Part shown: in pieces, positions 46,251 to 57,877 of the stretch
How positions within the stretch are numbered: position 1 is the first letter of the stretch
Layout: every line of letters begins with the position of its first letter
Assembly: GCA_030998225.1 (NCBI GenBank)
Contig: JAPYXD010000677.1
Coordinates: 11,221,501-11,285,500, forward strand
Direction: 5' to 3'
DNA length: 64,000 nt
Origin: Diplolepis rosae
Lineage: Eukaryota; Arthropoda; Insecta; Hymenoptera; Diplolepididae
Translations under genes and position numbers: made by a program
The notes under the pieces: model-generated
Seen by the model: only the letters and a program-made list of their open reading frames with translations
Databases searched by the model: none
What the model was told of the DNA's origin: nothing

Positions 46251-46667
46251 TGGTCGGCAATGTATTCTATCTGATAGGCGACTAATGGTCCTCCGATAAT
46301 GTAGGCAATGCCAAAAATTTCGAACTCAACCATCTAATTTAAAATCTTGAATTCTTTTACAATTGAAGTAACTGAAAGTTTCAGTATTTGAAATTTCTGT
46401 CACATATCATAAAATCATATAAATTATATAGATGCTTAAAAATTTTATTTCACTTCATAACCGGAATCCCGGACTCACAATCTGAATTTCAAATTTTTAA
46501 AGCTTTTACGCTTTTAAATTTTCTAAATAACGTTCAAACATATTAAATTGTGAAAATAAAACATTGCGTAGTTTGGAAATACCCTGAACTTAAAGATTCA
46601 TAACACAGTGAATTTAAAGTTAAATCTGTAAATTGTAAATCCTATATCTGGTTTTGGAGTTTTTCAG

Positions 46668-46790
46668 TCAACTAAATTTTCGCTGAATGAAGAGCAGAAG
46701 GAATACGAATTCCCCTACTCGTCTCTTCGCAACCGTTGTCAAGCATTAAAAAGAAAAGAAGATTTCGTCTCCGTTCATCGCTCCAAATAA
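46668..46790 (+). pseudogene. Possible orphan coding exon (40 codons)
   Basis: GGAGTTTTTCAG provides an acceptor-like site. The following frame reads STKFSLNEEQKEYEF, PYSSLRNRCQALKRKED and ends VHRSK before TAA. Its codons are balanced and GC-richer than the surroundings. No upstream exon was found and the protein is not recognised. It may be a relic or a chance frame; a 77-codon frame overlaps on the other strand. Confidence 0.2.
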
Positions 46791-47669
46791 TGTAGACAGC
46801 CTGCAGCTTCTGAGTTGAATATGCATACGGAAAACTCTCGTAACTGTAACGAAGAAGAAAGAACAACCCCTGGAAATATAGTCTCTGCTTGAAGCTTTTC
46901 CTCATTTATAAAATACTAGAGACTCTATTCTAAGAAATTGTAGACATTTCCTCAACGTTGTTTCTAACATTTTATTATCTCCTCAAAATTCATAAAAATC
47001 GAATAACAGCTTGCTTAAACTTTTCAGTTTATAAAAAAAGGAATATCCAACTTTTGTGGTAAATAACGAAATGAAGTTTTTCTCAGTCCTCGGAAAAATG
47101 AAATTTCAGTCACCATAACGTTTACTTTTCTCTTGTGTATATATACTAAATAACCAAGAATTTTTTTGTTGATCCGCCACAAAAAGTGGAATGTCCTGCC
47201 AGGACTCTCTTTGCGTATCCTTTCTCGACATTCTCACTAAACCGCAATATACATACAAGCGCCCGATGAATTTAATATTAGCGAGCTGAAAATAAATGTC
47301 GCATCAATATAACCAGAAGATAAAAAAGAAATAGCGGAGACTATATTCAAAGGTAATGAATGACAGACAAAGTTTTGGCAAAGTTCTGAATTAATCATGA
47401 CTGCGACTATAGCAAGATGTGTACGTTTTCGCGATAACTTATTTACTAGTTGGAAGGAAACAGAAGAAAGGCACAGAAACCATGAAATGATAAAGCCTAG
47501 TGCATTCGAAACGGAAATAAACTTTAGTGAATGAGTACAAAACAGAAGGAAAAACGAACTTTTAGGTTTATCAGATAACAGGATTACCTGCTTCTTTATA
47601 ACTTTTTTCTTTAGATTTAAATATAAAATATATGATTGTCCCATTCCTCACTTGAATTTTTACTTTATA
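46791..47669. other. Unassigned intron DNA
   Basis: A 135-codon minus-strand frame (47237-47644) is hydrophobic and Ser-rich. It has no motif I can name and no splice partners, so it is not called a gene. Confidence 0.4.
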
Positions 47670-47936
47670 CTCTCTAGATCTGAATCAATCGAAATCTACT
47701 GATCATCAGTGAAATTTGACGGATTCAAATAGCTAACAAGAGGTTACTGTGAATCAGTCAAATTTCATTGATTACTTCAGTGAAAAGTAGCTGATTTAAC
47801 AGTGAAAAATATTGTTTTCACTGATTAATCAGTGAAAATAAACTCATTTAACAGTGATAAATATTGTTTTCATTCGCATCAATCAGCAAATCGCTGATTC
47901 AATCAGTGAAAATTTGACTGATTCAGATTTAGAGAG
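47670..47936. repeat. CAGTGA-rich MITE, family R (copy 1), with an empty site nearby
   Basis: The ends CTCTCTAGATCTGAATCA and TGATTCAGATTTAGAGAG are flanked by TA on each side. The 267-bp interior holds about a dozen TCAGTGAAA/TTTCACTGA words, so it can pair with itself in many registers. The locally duplicated flank at 48088-48105 (ACTTCATATAGAAAAG) shows the same site without the insertion. Confidence 0.85.
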
Positions 47937-48240
47937 TATAGAAATGTTAAAGTGAGAATAAGGTATCATTAAAAAATAAAGGTAATCAGAAAAAGTATTT
48001 TGGAATAAAAATGTAACAATAACACAGGCCCACAAAAAAAATGTCTGCGCGAAGAATGCCACTATGAAAAATCAAATCACTTGAATTTTCACTTCATATA
48101 GAAAAGTCAAAATGAGAATAGGGTATCATTCAAAATAAACGAAATCAGAAAAAGTATTTTGGAAAAAAATGTAACAATAACACAGGCCAACAAAAAAAAA
48201 ATTCTGCGCGAAGAATGCCACTATGAAAAATCGAAAAACC
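47937..48240. repeat. Direct duplication of about 160 bp
   Basis: 47946-48075 and 48106-48240 are near-identical: GAGAATA(A/G)GGTATCATT, ATCAGAAAAAGTATTTTGGA, GTAACAATAACACAGGCC and TGCGCGAAGAATGCCACTAT occur in both. The duplication covers the left end of the element that follows. Confidence 0.8.
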
Positions 48241-48811
48241 ACTCAATTCAATATACCTGTAACCCCATAACCAAATAAGCCCTAAAACATGTAATGCCTT
48301 AACCCCATGACCCCTCAACACTATGACCGCATAATCTCTCAATCCCATAACCCCATAACCCTGTACATCGAAAAGGTCATGTACTACAAAACGGAAAATC
48401 TCGTGTAAGTATAGGGTTATGAGGTTAAGGGGTTTCAGGTTGATGGGTGTTTGAGTTTATTATATGAAGTTCACTCATCACTGTAAGTCACAAAAGAAGC
48501 ATACACGAGATTTTTCGATTTTGCAGTACATGACCTTTTCGATGTACAGGGTTATGGGATTGAGAGATTATGGGGTCATACCGTTGAGAGCTTATGGAGT
48601 TAAGGCATTGCAAGTTTTAGAACTTATTTGGTTATGGGGTTATAGGTATGTTGCATTTAGTGATTTTTTGAAGTGTTTTTTGAGGTTAGGACGAAATCCT
48701 GACGTGGTGGATTCAAACGGGGTTACGGATTCGGTTTCAGCGGGAAAAAATACATGAGAATATCATAGTCGCATGTCTCGCGCAGGAAATTTTTTTTTTG
48801 TGGGCCTGTGT
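48182..48811. repeat. Foldback element of AACCCCAT heptamer-like repeats, family S
   Basis: The ends CACAGGCC(C/A)ACAAAAAAAA and TTTTTTTTTGTGGGCCTGTG are inverted. Inside, 48240-48375 consists of variants of TAACCCCATAACC, and 48535-48660 is its complement with GGTTATGGGG words. GTACATCGAAAAGGTCATGT and its complement bracket the centre. Translated frames on both strands give the same repetitive peptide (WGYR, LRDYG), an artefact of the repeat. Confidence 0.75.
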
Positions 48812-50756
48812 AATAGCAATCAGTTAAATAAAAACAAACTGTAGTTATGAGTTATATTTAGACGAAATCTATTGTATTATTCCATTTTTGAGTAAAGATC
48901 AATAATTATACTTATTTTAATAAAATATACTCATCATCGAAAAAACACTGTGTCTAGTGAATAAAATAAAAATATGTTTGTTATCTGAATAAATGGATTT
49001 AATATTTAGTCAACCTTTCATAAATGATAATGATATAATTTTCGATTTTTTGAGCAACTTTCAAAAACAAAAACGAAATTTGATCTAAGTGTTGCTCATT
49101 TTTCGTATTTCTTGCTCAAATATATCACTAGTTCTAACAAACCCGTAAAAAATGTAATGAACTATGTGGACTTCAACTCTTGTGATTTATCAATTTTAGT
49201 GGAAATGGAAGAAACAAAAGTAAAGCTCTAATGATCTGTAAACGAAATTTTGCCCACAAATCAACTAACTACGCCATTGGATACTCCAATAACGAATGTC
49301 AATATAAAATGAGACATGAAATGCGAGGAAAAGGATCTGACAGACCAAATTGGAGGATCCAAGTTCACATTTCAGACCTTGTTTGTTTTGCAATTAAGAT
49401 AAGATGATGTATTGAAAAAGCTCAATTTATAGTTCCAACAAAAGTTATGAATGAAAAACTAATTACACATTTCTTTATATCGGTTTGAAATCTTGAATTG
49501 CAAATAACAAATTTGGTGGCAAAAGTAGTTCTTAAAGTCTTATTATTAAAATTTTCAAAGGATAGTAAATTTGTAATATTATTTTATAGAATTATAAAAA
49601 CGTAATCAATTACATAATCAATTATAATTTTGAGTAAAAATATGTTTTATTATAAGAAGCGTACTTTTTTCAAATATCTATTGGGCTGAAGTATCAGACG
49701 TCTAGTCAGACAAATTTTAAAATATTTTTTTTCGCGTCAAAATTGAGATAAAAAGTTAAAATAAGGAATATAAATGGTTTATAAGACAAAATAAACAATA
49801 AAAAATTTTTTAATTGTTCGAAAAAAATTATTTTTGATAAAAATTTTCTGATAAGCCCACAATAACAAAGTCGGTTAATTTTTGTATAAAATGAAGAAAA
49901 AAAAACACATATGGACTTTACATACGTATGTAACATCATTGGAGATACTAAAAAAAAATTTATCTAGGGCGCACGGCCCTCATACAGAGCAAAAACTGTA
50001 AGAGACAGAACGAAAATTGATTTAGACGGTTAATTTACATATTTTAAGCTTTCAGTCAGAATTTCAACTGGATTCAAGTTACAATCAAAACAAGGAACGT
50101 TATCTAAAGAAAGATATACATTTATACATGAGGCAGTTAACTTTAAATTAAAATACATATATTGTCATATTCAGGATTACTTCCAGCTTAGAAAGCGTTC
50201 CACACCAAATTTATTCAGAATTCTTCTTCAAGTGGTTTTCACGTCCTCAGATTTATCATGAGAAATAGTACAAACTACTCTGGAATCGCAAAACTGAACA
50301 TTCTTATGTGGGATTTTAGAACGAATTATTATGAATTCAGAAACAGCACCGTAAAAATTTTCTCGAGGTTTTCCAAAATGTATATAACGGTAATTCATCT
50401 GAAAATATCAATAAGTTTTCCTAACGTTTTCTGATGTGAATTAACATATTCTCTTTCAATATGACAAATTACCTATTAAGAAATACAAATTCTCATGGTA
50501 TGTATATGGAAATATCCCTTTTTGAAAACAATCATTTTTCTAAATAATAAAAGAATTTACAACCATACGGAAAAATGAGTATGGAGGTACTTTTAATTTT
50601 ATATGATGTAAATTATATTGAGAATATAAAATACTAAAGAAGTATTTCACAGTTCGCAGAAAAAACATAAATTTTGTCTCGAACATCCATTTATTGATTA
50701 TTCATTACATAAGCTATTTCTCTTGGGAAATTTCTACATAAGTTATTCAAATATTT
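48812..50756. other. Unassigned intron DNA
   Basis: Two kilobases of AT-rich sequence without recognisable genes, RNAs or named repeats. Confidence 0.5.
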
Positions 50757-50797
50757 CCCATACATTTCTTAAAATATTAAAGAGACTGTTTTTCATG

Positions 50798-50828
<31 letters not shown>

Positions 50829-50877
50829 CTAACGAAATACGAAACAATCTCTTTAATATTTCAAGAAATATATGGGT
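50757..50877. repeat. Palindrome with a (TA)n centre
   Basis: CCCATACATTTCTTAAAATA and TATTTCAAGAAATATATGGG are inverted arms. Inside them TTAAAGAGACTGTTT mirrors AAACAATCTCTTTAA, and the centre is about 13 TA units (50801-50828). It can form a long hairpin or cruciform. Confidence 0.8.
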
Positions 50878-51326
50878 CATTCCATCTTAGATTGACAGTC
50901 GATGTCGCAGATTTGAACAAGATAATTTTTTTTCGATTCTTTATCAACAATAAATAGACACGTATTTTTTTGTTTGGCCAAAAAAATTTTTTTTACAAGT
51001 ATACGAATCAATGATCCAGACATTTTGATTCAATCGTCATATTTTATAACAGACTTCAAAGAATCTAAATCCACGAAAAAAAAAAATTTCGAAAGGGGCC
51101 AAATATGGAAAAAAATTATTTTGCGTTTATTCCTTTACTTTTGTATGTTAAAAAATATTTAAACAATTTTTTCGCAACAATCTCTGTAAAGAAGAGTCAA
51201 AACCCTAATTTTCGTAATTTGGAAAATTTTTCGTGCGAACAATTGTTTTCAAGATAAACAGGCTTGAAAGTGCGCTTGCTATATCGAAAATATCATTTCT
51301 TAGAAAATTCGAAAAATCGTATACTT
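50878..51326. other. Unassigned intron DNA before the satellite
   Basis: GGTCATTCCAT at 50876 repeats a word near 34675 in inverted orientation. Nothing else is supported. Confidence 0.4.
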
Positions 51327-54085
51327 AACCGATTTGCACCGAGTGGAATTTGAATCGTCTGATAGATTGGCCTCGTGCAAGTTTCGGATAAGAATTCATT
51401 TCGCGCCAAACCGAAGAGAAGTTATCAATTTCACTCGGTGCAAATCAGTTACGAATCAATCTCAATTAATCCGACTCATTCCGAACGTTTCCAACCTCGG
51501 ATACAGTCGGATTGATTTCTAGCCGATTTGCACCGAGCGGAATTCGAATCGTTTGATAGATGGGCCTCGTGCAAGTTTCTGATAAGACTTCATTCCGCGC
51601 CAATCCGTAATAAGAAGTTATCAATTTCACTCGGTGAAAATCAGTTAAAAATCAATCTGAATTAATCCGACTCATTCCGAACCTTTCCAACCTCGGATAC
51701 AGTCGGATTGATTTCTAGCCGATTTGCACTGAGCGGAATTCGAATCGTATGATAGATGGGCCTCGTGCAAGTTTCTGATAAGACTTCATTCCGCGCCAAT
51801 CCGTAATAAGAAGTTATCAATTTCACTCGGTGAAAATCAGTTCAAAATCAATCTGAATTAATCCGACTCATTCCGAACCTTTCCAACTTCGGATACAGTC
51901 GGATTGATTTCTAGCCGATTTGCACCGAGCGGAATTCGAATCGTATGATAGATGGGCCTCGTGCAAGTTTCTGATAAGACTTCATTCCGCGCCAAACCGT
52001 AATAAGAAGTTATTAATTTCACTCGGTGCAAATCAGTTAAAAATCAATCTCAATTAATCCGACTAATTCCGAACCTTTCCAACCTCGGATACAGTCGGAT
52101 TGATTTCTAGCCGATTTGCACCGAGCGGAATTCGAATCGTATGATAGATGGGCCTCGTGCAAGTTTCTGATAAGACTTCATTCCGCGCCAATCCATAATA
52201 AGAAGTTATCAATTTCACTCGGTGAAAATCAGTTCAAAATCAATCTGAATTAATCCGACTCATTCCGAACCTTTCCAACCTCGGATACAGTCGGATTGAT
52301 TTCTAGCCGATTTGCACTGAGCGGAATTCGAATCGTATGATAGATGGGCCTCGTGCAAGTTTCTGATAAGACTTCATTCCGCGCCAATCCGTAATAAGAA
52401 GTTATCAATTTCACTCGGTGAAAATCAGTTCAAAATCAATCTGAATTAATCCGACTCATTCCGAACCTTTCCAACTTCGGATACAGTCGGATTGATTTCT
52501 AGCCGATTTGCACCGAGCGGAATTCGAATCGTATGATAGATGGGCCTCGTGCAAGTTTCTGATAAGACTTCATTCCGCGCCAAACCGTAATAAGAAGTTA
52601 TTAATTTCACTCGGTGCAAATCAGTTAAAAATCAATCTCAATTAATCCGACTAATTCCGAACCTTTCCAACCTCGGATACAGTCGGATTGATTTCTAGCC
52701 GATTTGCACCGAGCGGAATTCGAATCGTATGATAGATGGGCCTCGTGCAAGTTTCTGATAAGACTTCATTCCGCGCCAATCCATAATAAGAAGTTATCAA
52801 TTTCACTCGGTGAAAATCAGTTAAAAATCAATCTGAATTAATCCGACTCATTCCGAACCTTTCCAACCTCGGATACAGTCGGATTGATTTCTAGCCGATT
52901 TGCACTGAGCGGAATTCGAATCGTATGATAGATGGGCCTCGTGCAAGTTTCTGATAAGACTTCATTCCGCGCCAATCCGGAATAAGAATTTATTAATTTC
53001 ACTCGGTGCAAATCAGTTAAAAATCAATCTCAATTAATCCGACTAATTCCGAACCTTTCCAACCTCGGATACAGTCGGATTGATTTCTAGCCGATTTGCA
53101 CCGAGCGGAATTCGAATCGTATGATAGATGGGCCTCGTGCAAGTTTCTGATAAGACTTCATTCCGCGCCAAACCGTAATAAGAAGTTATTAATTTCACTC
53201 GGTGCAAATCAGTTAAAAATCAATCTGAATTAATCCGACTCATTCCGAACCTTTCCAACTTCGGATACAGTCGGATTGATTTCTAGCCGATTTGCACCGA
53301 GCGGAATTCGAATCGTATGATAGATGGGCCTCGTGCAAGTTTCTGATAAGACTTCATTCCGCGCCAATCCATAATAAGAAGTTATCAATTTCACTCGGTG
53401 AAAATCAGTTCAAAATCAATCTGAATTAATCCGACTCATTCCGAACCTTTCCAACCTCGGATACAGTCGGATTGATTTCTAGCCGATTTGCACTGAGCGG
53501 AATTCGAATCGTATGATAGATGGGCCTCGTGCAAGTTTCTGATAAGACTTCATTCCGCGCCAATCCATAATAAGAAGTTATCAATTTCACTCGGTGAAAA
53601 TCAGTTCAAAATCAATCTGAATTAATCCGACTCAGTCCGAATCTTTTCAATTTCGGATACAGTCGGATTGATTTCTAGCCGATTTGCACCGAGCGGAATT
53701 CGAATCGTATGATAGATGGGCCTCGTGCAAGTTTCTGATAAGACTTCATTCCGCGCCAATCCATAATAAGAAGTTATCAATTTCACTCGGTGAAAATCAG
53801 TTCAAAATCAATCTGAATTAATCCGACTCAGTCCGAATCTTTTCAATTTCGGATACAGTCGGATTGATTTCTAGCCGATTTGCACTGAGCGGAATTCGAA
53901 TCGTTTGACAGATTGGCCTCGTGCAAGTTTCGGATAAGACTTCATTCCGCGCCAATCCGCAATAAGAATTTATCAATTTCACTCGGTGCAAATCAGTTAA
54001 AAATCAATCTGAATTAATCCGACTCAGTCCGAATCTTTCCAACCTCGGATACAGCCGGTTTAATTTTTAACTGATTTGCATCGAG
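51327..54085. repeat. 196-bp satellite array with trimeric higher-order structure
   Basis: About 14 monomers start at 51327, 51521 and then every 196 bp to 53873. Each begins AGCCGATTTGCACCGAGCGG and includes GATAGATGGGCCTCGTGCAA and TTCCGCGCCAA. Variant sites recur every third unit: CACTGAG at 51717, 52305, 52893 and 53481; GCCAAACCGTAA at 51913, 52501 and 53089; CCATAATAAG at 52109, 52697 and 53285. This gives a 588-bp higher-order repeat. The outer units are the most diverged. Within a monomer TCGGATTGATTT..GATTTGCACCGAG is mirrored by CTCGGTGCAAATC..AATCAATCTGAATTAATCCGA, so each unit holds a dyad of about 40 bp per arm. There is no protein-coding sense. Confidence 0.95.
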
Positions 54086-54184
54086 AATGAAATCCTATCC
54101 GAAATTTGGACCAGAGCAATCTATCATGAATGCCAATCGAAAACATAATCTCCGACGCTGTCGATTTCATAGACACTAAAGTGT

Positions 54185-54295
54185 ATGAATATACTTCTAC
54201 TTGCAGTCGTTATCGCAAACCTCCTTCTCCTCTTTCCTGTGTTTGAAACCTACTATCAAGAAGGAAGTAGTCGAGGACTTGCCTACAGGGCATAG
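54185..54295 (+). other. Short open frame with a signal-peptide-like start
   Basis: The 36 codons begin MNILLLAVVIANLLLLFPVF, then ETYYQEGSSRGLAYRA and a stop. A hydrophobic leader of 18 residues plus a short polar tail is the layout of a small secreted peptide. It could also be a first exon or chance. No promoter or splice partner was found, and the neighbouring 500 bp (54090-54480) are GC-richer than the rest of the intron. Confidence 0.2.
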
Positions 54296-54793
54296 AGAGT
54301 GCCGCCAGCTTCACAAAGGGCGGAGAAATAGTATTGCTTTCTAGGTTAAGTATACACAAGAGACACAGTGATGCCTTCTATGAGTACAATACCCAGTCTG
54401 GTGCCTTCAGCATCATACTCTTTAAAAGTAATCAGCTCACTTACTTTATCTACAAAGGTTCAATTTGAATTGTTAAAATAATATAATAGATGCAGCTTAC
54501 GTCACCTAATGCTTGCAGAATATGAAATTCAGCTCTCGAGCTCAAATTAAAGTGGAGGAAATCAATTTTCGTTAACTAAGGGTCACTTTTCCTTGAAAAA
54601 GTTTGAGCGTAAATGAAGAAAAGTTTCTCTTTGTATTTCAATGGAGACAAGGGTGAGATTCTTTCTCTGGTGCAAGAATCGAATTTAAATTCATTCCGGA
54701 ATCTATTTTCGAACCAATCCGTAAAACTTTCTGTATCTCATTTGTTGAAAGACTGTCAATAACAGATCTGACTTAAACAGATTCAATCCGAGG

Positions 54794-55403
54794 CACACTC
54801 AGAAAAAAAGTCTGGTTAAAACAACCAGAATTACGGTTATTTCAACCGAAAAAAATGTTACGGAGAGCCGTACTAGTAATTTTGGTTAAAAATGTTAGAA
54901 ACTCTAATAAACACTTTTCGGTTGTTATGATCTTTTATTCCAGTTAATGTTATAAAATTTTCTAGTTGATATCATCGTAATTTTTCTGGTAAAAAATTTC
55001 TCGTTACATTCATGGTCTTATATTCCGGTAAATTTAATTAATTTAGTCCATTTAAGATTATCATATTTCTAGTTATAAGTAAAATTTCCCGGTTGAATGC
55101 TAACATAACCTTACAAATAAATAATGATTTAAAGACGTGGAATTATAATTTTCAAAATGAAACGAAAAGGCGCCAAATTGTGTAGACAGTAACGTTACCA
55201 GCGACGTACATTGAAACTATTTTTACTATATTAATTTAACATCAACTGAAATAATAATGCCAGAATATATATAACCAGAATTTTGTAACCATAATAAGTA
55301 AACAATTTTTCTGGTGAAATTAACTAAAAGTTTAGTCATTTTAACCGGAAATTTTTTAACCGATTAGCTTTAGTAAATTTAACTGAACCTTCTTTCTAAG
55401 TGC
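54794..55403. repeat. GGTTAAAA-rich MITE, family T (copy 1)
   Basis: The ends GCACACTCAGAAAAAAAGTC and CTTCTTTCTAAGTGC are imperfect inverted repeats. Words such as TCTGGTTAAAACAACCAG, AACCGGAAA and TTCCGGTTGAA recur. The flanks on both sides (54690-54790 and 55405-55560) hold AATCCGAAT and CGGATTGATTTTT words that resemble decayed satellite monomers. Confidence 0.55.
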
Positions 55404-55947
55404 ATGAATCCGAATGAATTCAGATTGAAAACTTGGTTCGGATTTATTTGGACTGACGCCTCGGACTGAATCGGATTGATTTTTTTTACCGTTTTTCATC
55501 AAACGAGATACAAAATATTTTTCGGATTGGTGCGGGATGACTAGGAATGGTTCGGAATTTAATACTTTCGCCAGGGTTATTAAAGAGTTTGAATACTTTT
55601 TGTACAAGGTGTACAATTATTACTATCAAATTATAATAATTTGAAAGTTTCTGACTCCTCTTTCAATTTTTTAACACTTTCCTCAGTGATGACACTTTTA
55701 TGGATTTGTTACATACGTAAACAATCCGATAGAGCAAATAGATCATAAAAGGATTTACACTGAACTTAGCGATAACCAGCTTAAAGTTTTAACCTTGAGG
55801 TGACAGAAATATTATGTTGAAGCATATTCTAGAAATCAGAGCAGTCATAGAATTCTTTTTCTGGGATTCTATACTGGATTTTAATAGTTTTCCTAAAAAA
55901 AAATTTAGGACGCTTCCCAGCAAAATTATTTTAGCAACTGATCATGG

Positions 55948-56622
55948 TTAAGGTAGTATAACATACTCGCGAAAATTAGGCCTCAGGAAAAAATAGATAA
56001 TTTTGATTTCAAGATCAGCAATATTATTATTGAAAGGATTATTTAAGAGAGAAAAAAACATTTTCCAACCAAAAATTTTAACACACATAAAATAATTTTA
56101 TTGACAAATTTTATTTTTGCCCGGACTTTTTTTCTTATTCCTTCGAGTCAAATTTTTAAAAATTATTCGATTTTAATAAATCACGGATCATTTTATCAGG
56201 TAAAGTTTCTCTACAACGTGACCGTTTACAATTTTTAAATAAATTATTTGATGGCTGAAACCATTAAACAGCCATTTTACAAAAAAAAAATTTCTAATAA
56301 ACAAATTCCTGAATTTTATAATAATTGATTTATTTTTCAAAAATAGAAACGGTCGAGTTGTAAAGAATCTTTTTCCTGATAAAATGATCCGTGATTTATT
56401 AGAATCGAATCATTTTTAAAAATTTGGCTCGAAGCAATAAGAAAAAAAGTTCAGGCAAAATCAAATTTATTAATAAAATTATTCTTCGGTGTTTCAAATT
56501 TTATTCTTTGAAAATAATTTTTCCTCTTTTAAACGATACCTACAATAATAATATTGCTATTTTTGAAAGCAAAATTATCTACTTTTGCCTAATGTCTAAT
56601 TTTTGTGGACGAACTACCTTAA
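55948..56622. repeat. Family B TTAA foldback MITE (copy 6)
   Basis: This 675-bp element starts TTAAGGTAGTATAACATACT and ends GTGGACGAACTACCTTAA. Arms contain CCTCAGGAAAAAATAGATAA and ATTATCTACTTTTGCCTAA. Confidence 0.85.
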
Positions 56623-56747
56623 TAAATTACTTAAAGCTAATTTAAGGTTGATTAGTAGTCAATACAATTAAATGTGAATTTACTGAAGGTGAATTGGAGT
56701 TTAAACATAGTTATAGGTTTTTAGTAGAAAATTAATTGAGTTTGACA

Positions 56748-56990
56748 AATTTCTACAACTTGACCTTTTTTCAATTTTTGAAAATGAATCAGTTATTATC
56801 AAATTCAGCAATTATTCGCGATTCATCAGAATCGCATAATTTTTCAAAATTTTGTATGAAATAATAAGAAAAAAAGTTTGGACAAAAATAAAATTTGTTA
56901 AATACATTATTTTTCTATGTTTCAAATTTGTTTCATAAAAAATAATCTTATCTCTTTTAAATGACCCCTTCAATAATAATTAAACCTTAA
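56748..56990. repeat. Family B fragment (copy 8, right half only)
   Basis: CTACAACTTGACC, ATCAGAATCGCATAAT and CCCTTCAATAATAAT follow the family B order, ending AAACCTTAA. The left half is missing. Confidence 0.6.
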
Positions 56991-57877
56991 GTTAAGACTA
57001 TAAGTCAACTATATCATGGCGCTCTATTTATATTATGCAATATATACAAAAATCTAAATGAACAACCAATAAAAAAATGTCTGGTTTGATATTTTGCTTA
57101 TGATTTTCTCGATCTCATTATTTTTAAGCCTTTACGGTTACGAAATAATGAATTACGATTAGTCGATTACTTGGAATAAAAAACTCCATATGATTGTAAA
57201 AGGTTGTGATTTCAATTATCAGAACATTAGACAAGACGAATCAAGTCCCGGTTGTGTAATATATACGTATACATATGTGTGCAATATTCAATGTCCACGA
57301 AGCAATGTAACATGATAATTTACGTGCGAACTCTGTTTATATATTACTGTCCCTTTACATTGAACTATAGTCACGTTATAGATTACATGACACATTTCAA
57401 ATGGCACATGAAATTTATCACAAGTCAAGTTCAAAATAACAAGAGTCCAAATTTTATATATTACACTTGCACTTAAATTTCTTATTGCATTGATATATAT
57501 TTTAAAATCAGATATTAGATTAAAAAATTAATAAATTATAGGACTTTAAGATTTTAAAATCTATGTTTAATATATATAATATTATGTTTTTCTTCATTAA
57601 ACGAAATATTTTTCTACTACTCAAAACTATAATAAAAATTTATTTTCGAATAAATGACCTAATAAATTTCAAACACTTTAAAACACAGAAAGCTCTTTTT
57701 GAAAAACTTTCTTTAAAAATTATTCTGCAAGAACAGATCGGACTTAATCCCATTCAATTCGAATTAATTCGGATTGGGAACTTTTTGAAAAAATTTCTTT
57801 GAAAATTCTTCTGTAAAAATACCGTGACTTTTCAAAATTTTACAAATCTTAGTTTTATCCATGCAATAATCGAGTTT
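56991..57877. other. Unassigned intron DNA
   Basis: Mostly featureless. CGGACTTAATCCCATTCAATTCGAATTAATTCGG at 57739-57772 recalls the AATCCGA words of the 196-bp satellite and may be an isolated decayed fragment. Confidence 0.4.

Noticed and set aside
47237..47644. 135-codon hydrophobic minus-strand frame, considered as a chemoreceptor fragment
   Set aside because: No family motif, no splice partners and AT-driven composition; not enough to call a gene.
48145..48757. Repetitive frames rich in Leu, Arg, Tyr and Gly on both strands
   Set aside because: They are translations of the AACCCCAT-type repeat in a foldback.
51327..54085. Evenly spaced direct repeats considered as a CRISPR array
   Set aside because: Monomers are contiguous 196-bp units without distinct spacers, in a eukaryotic intron.
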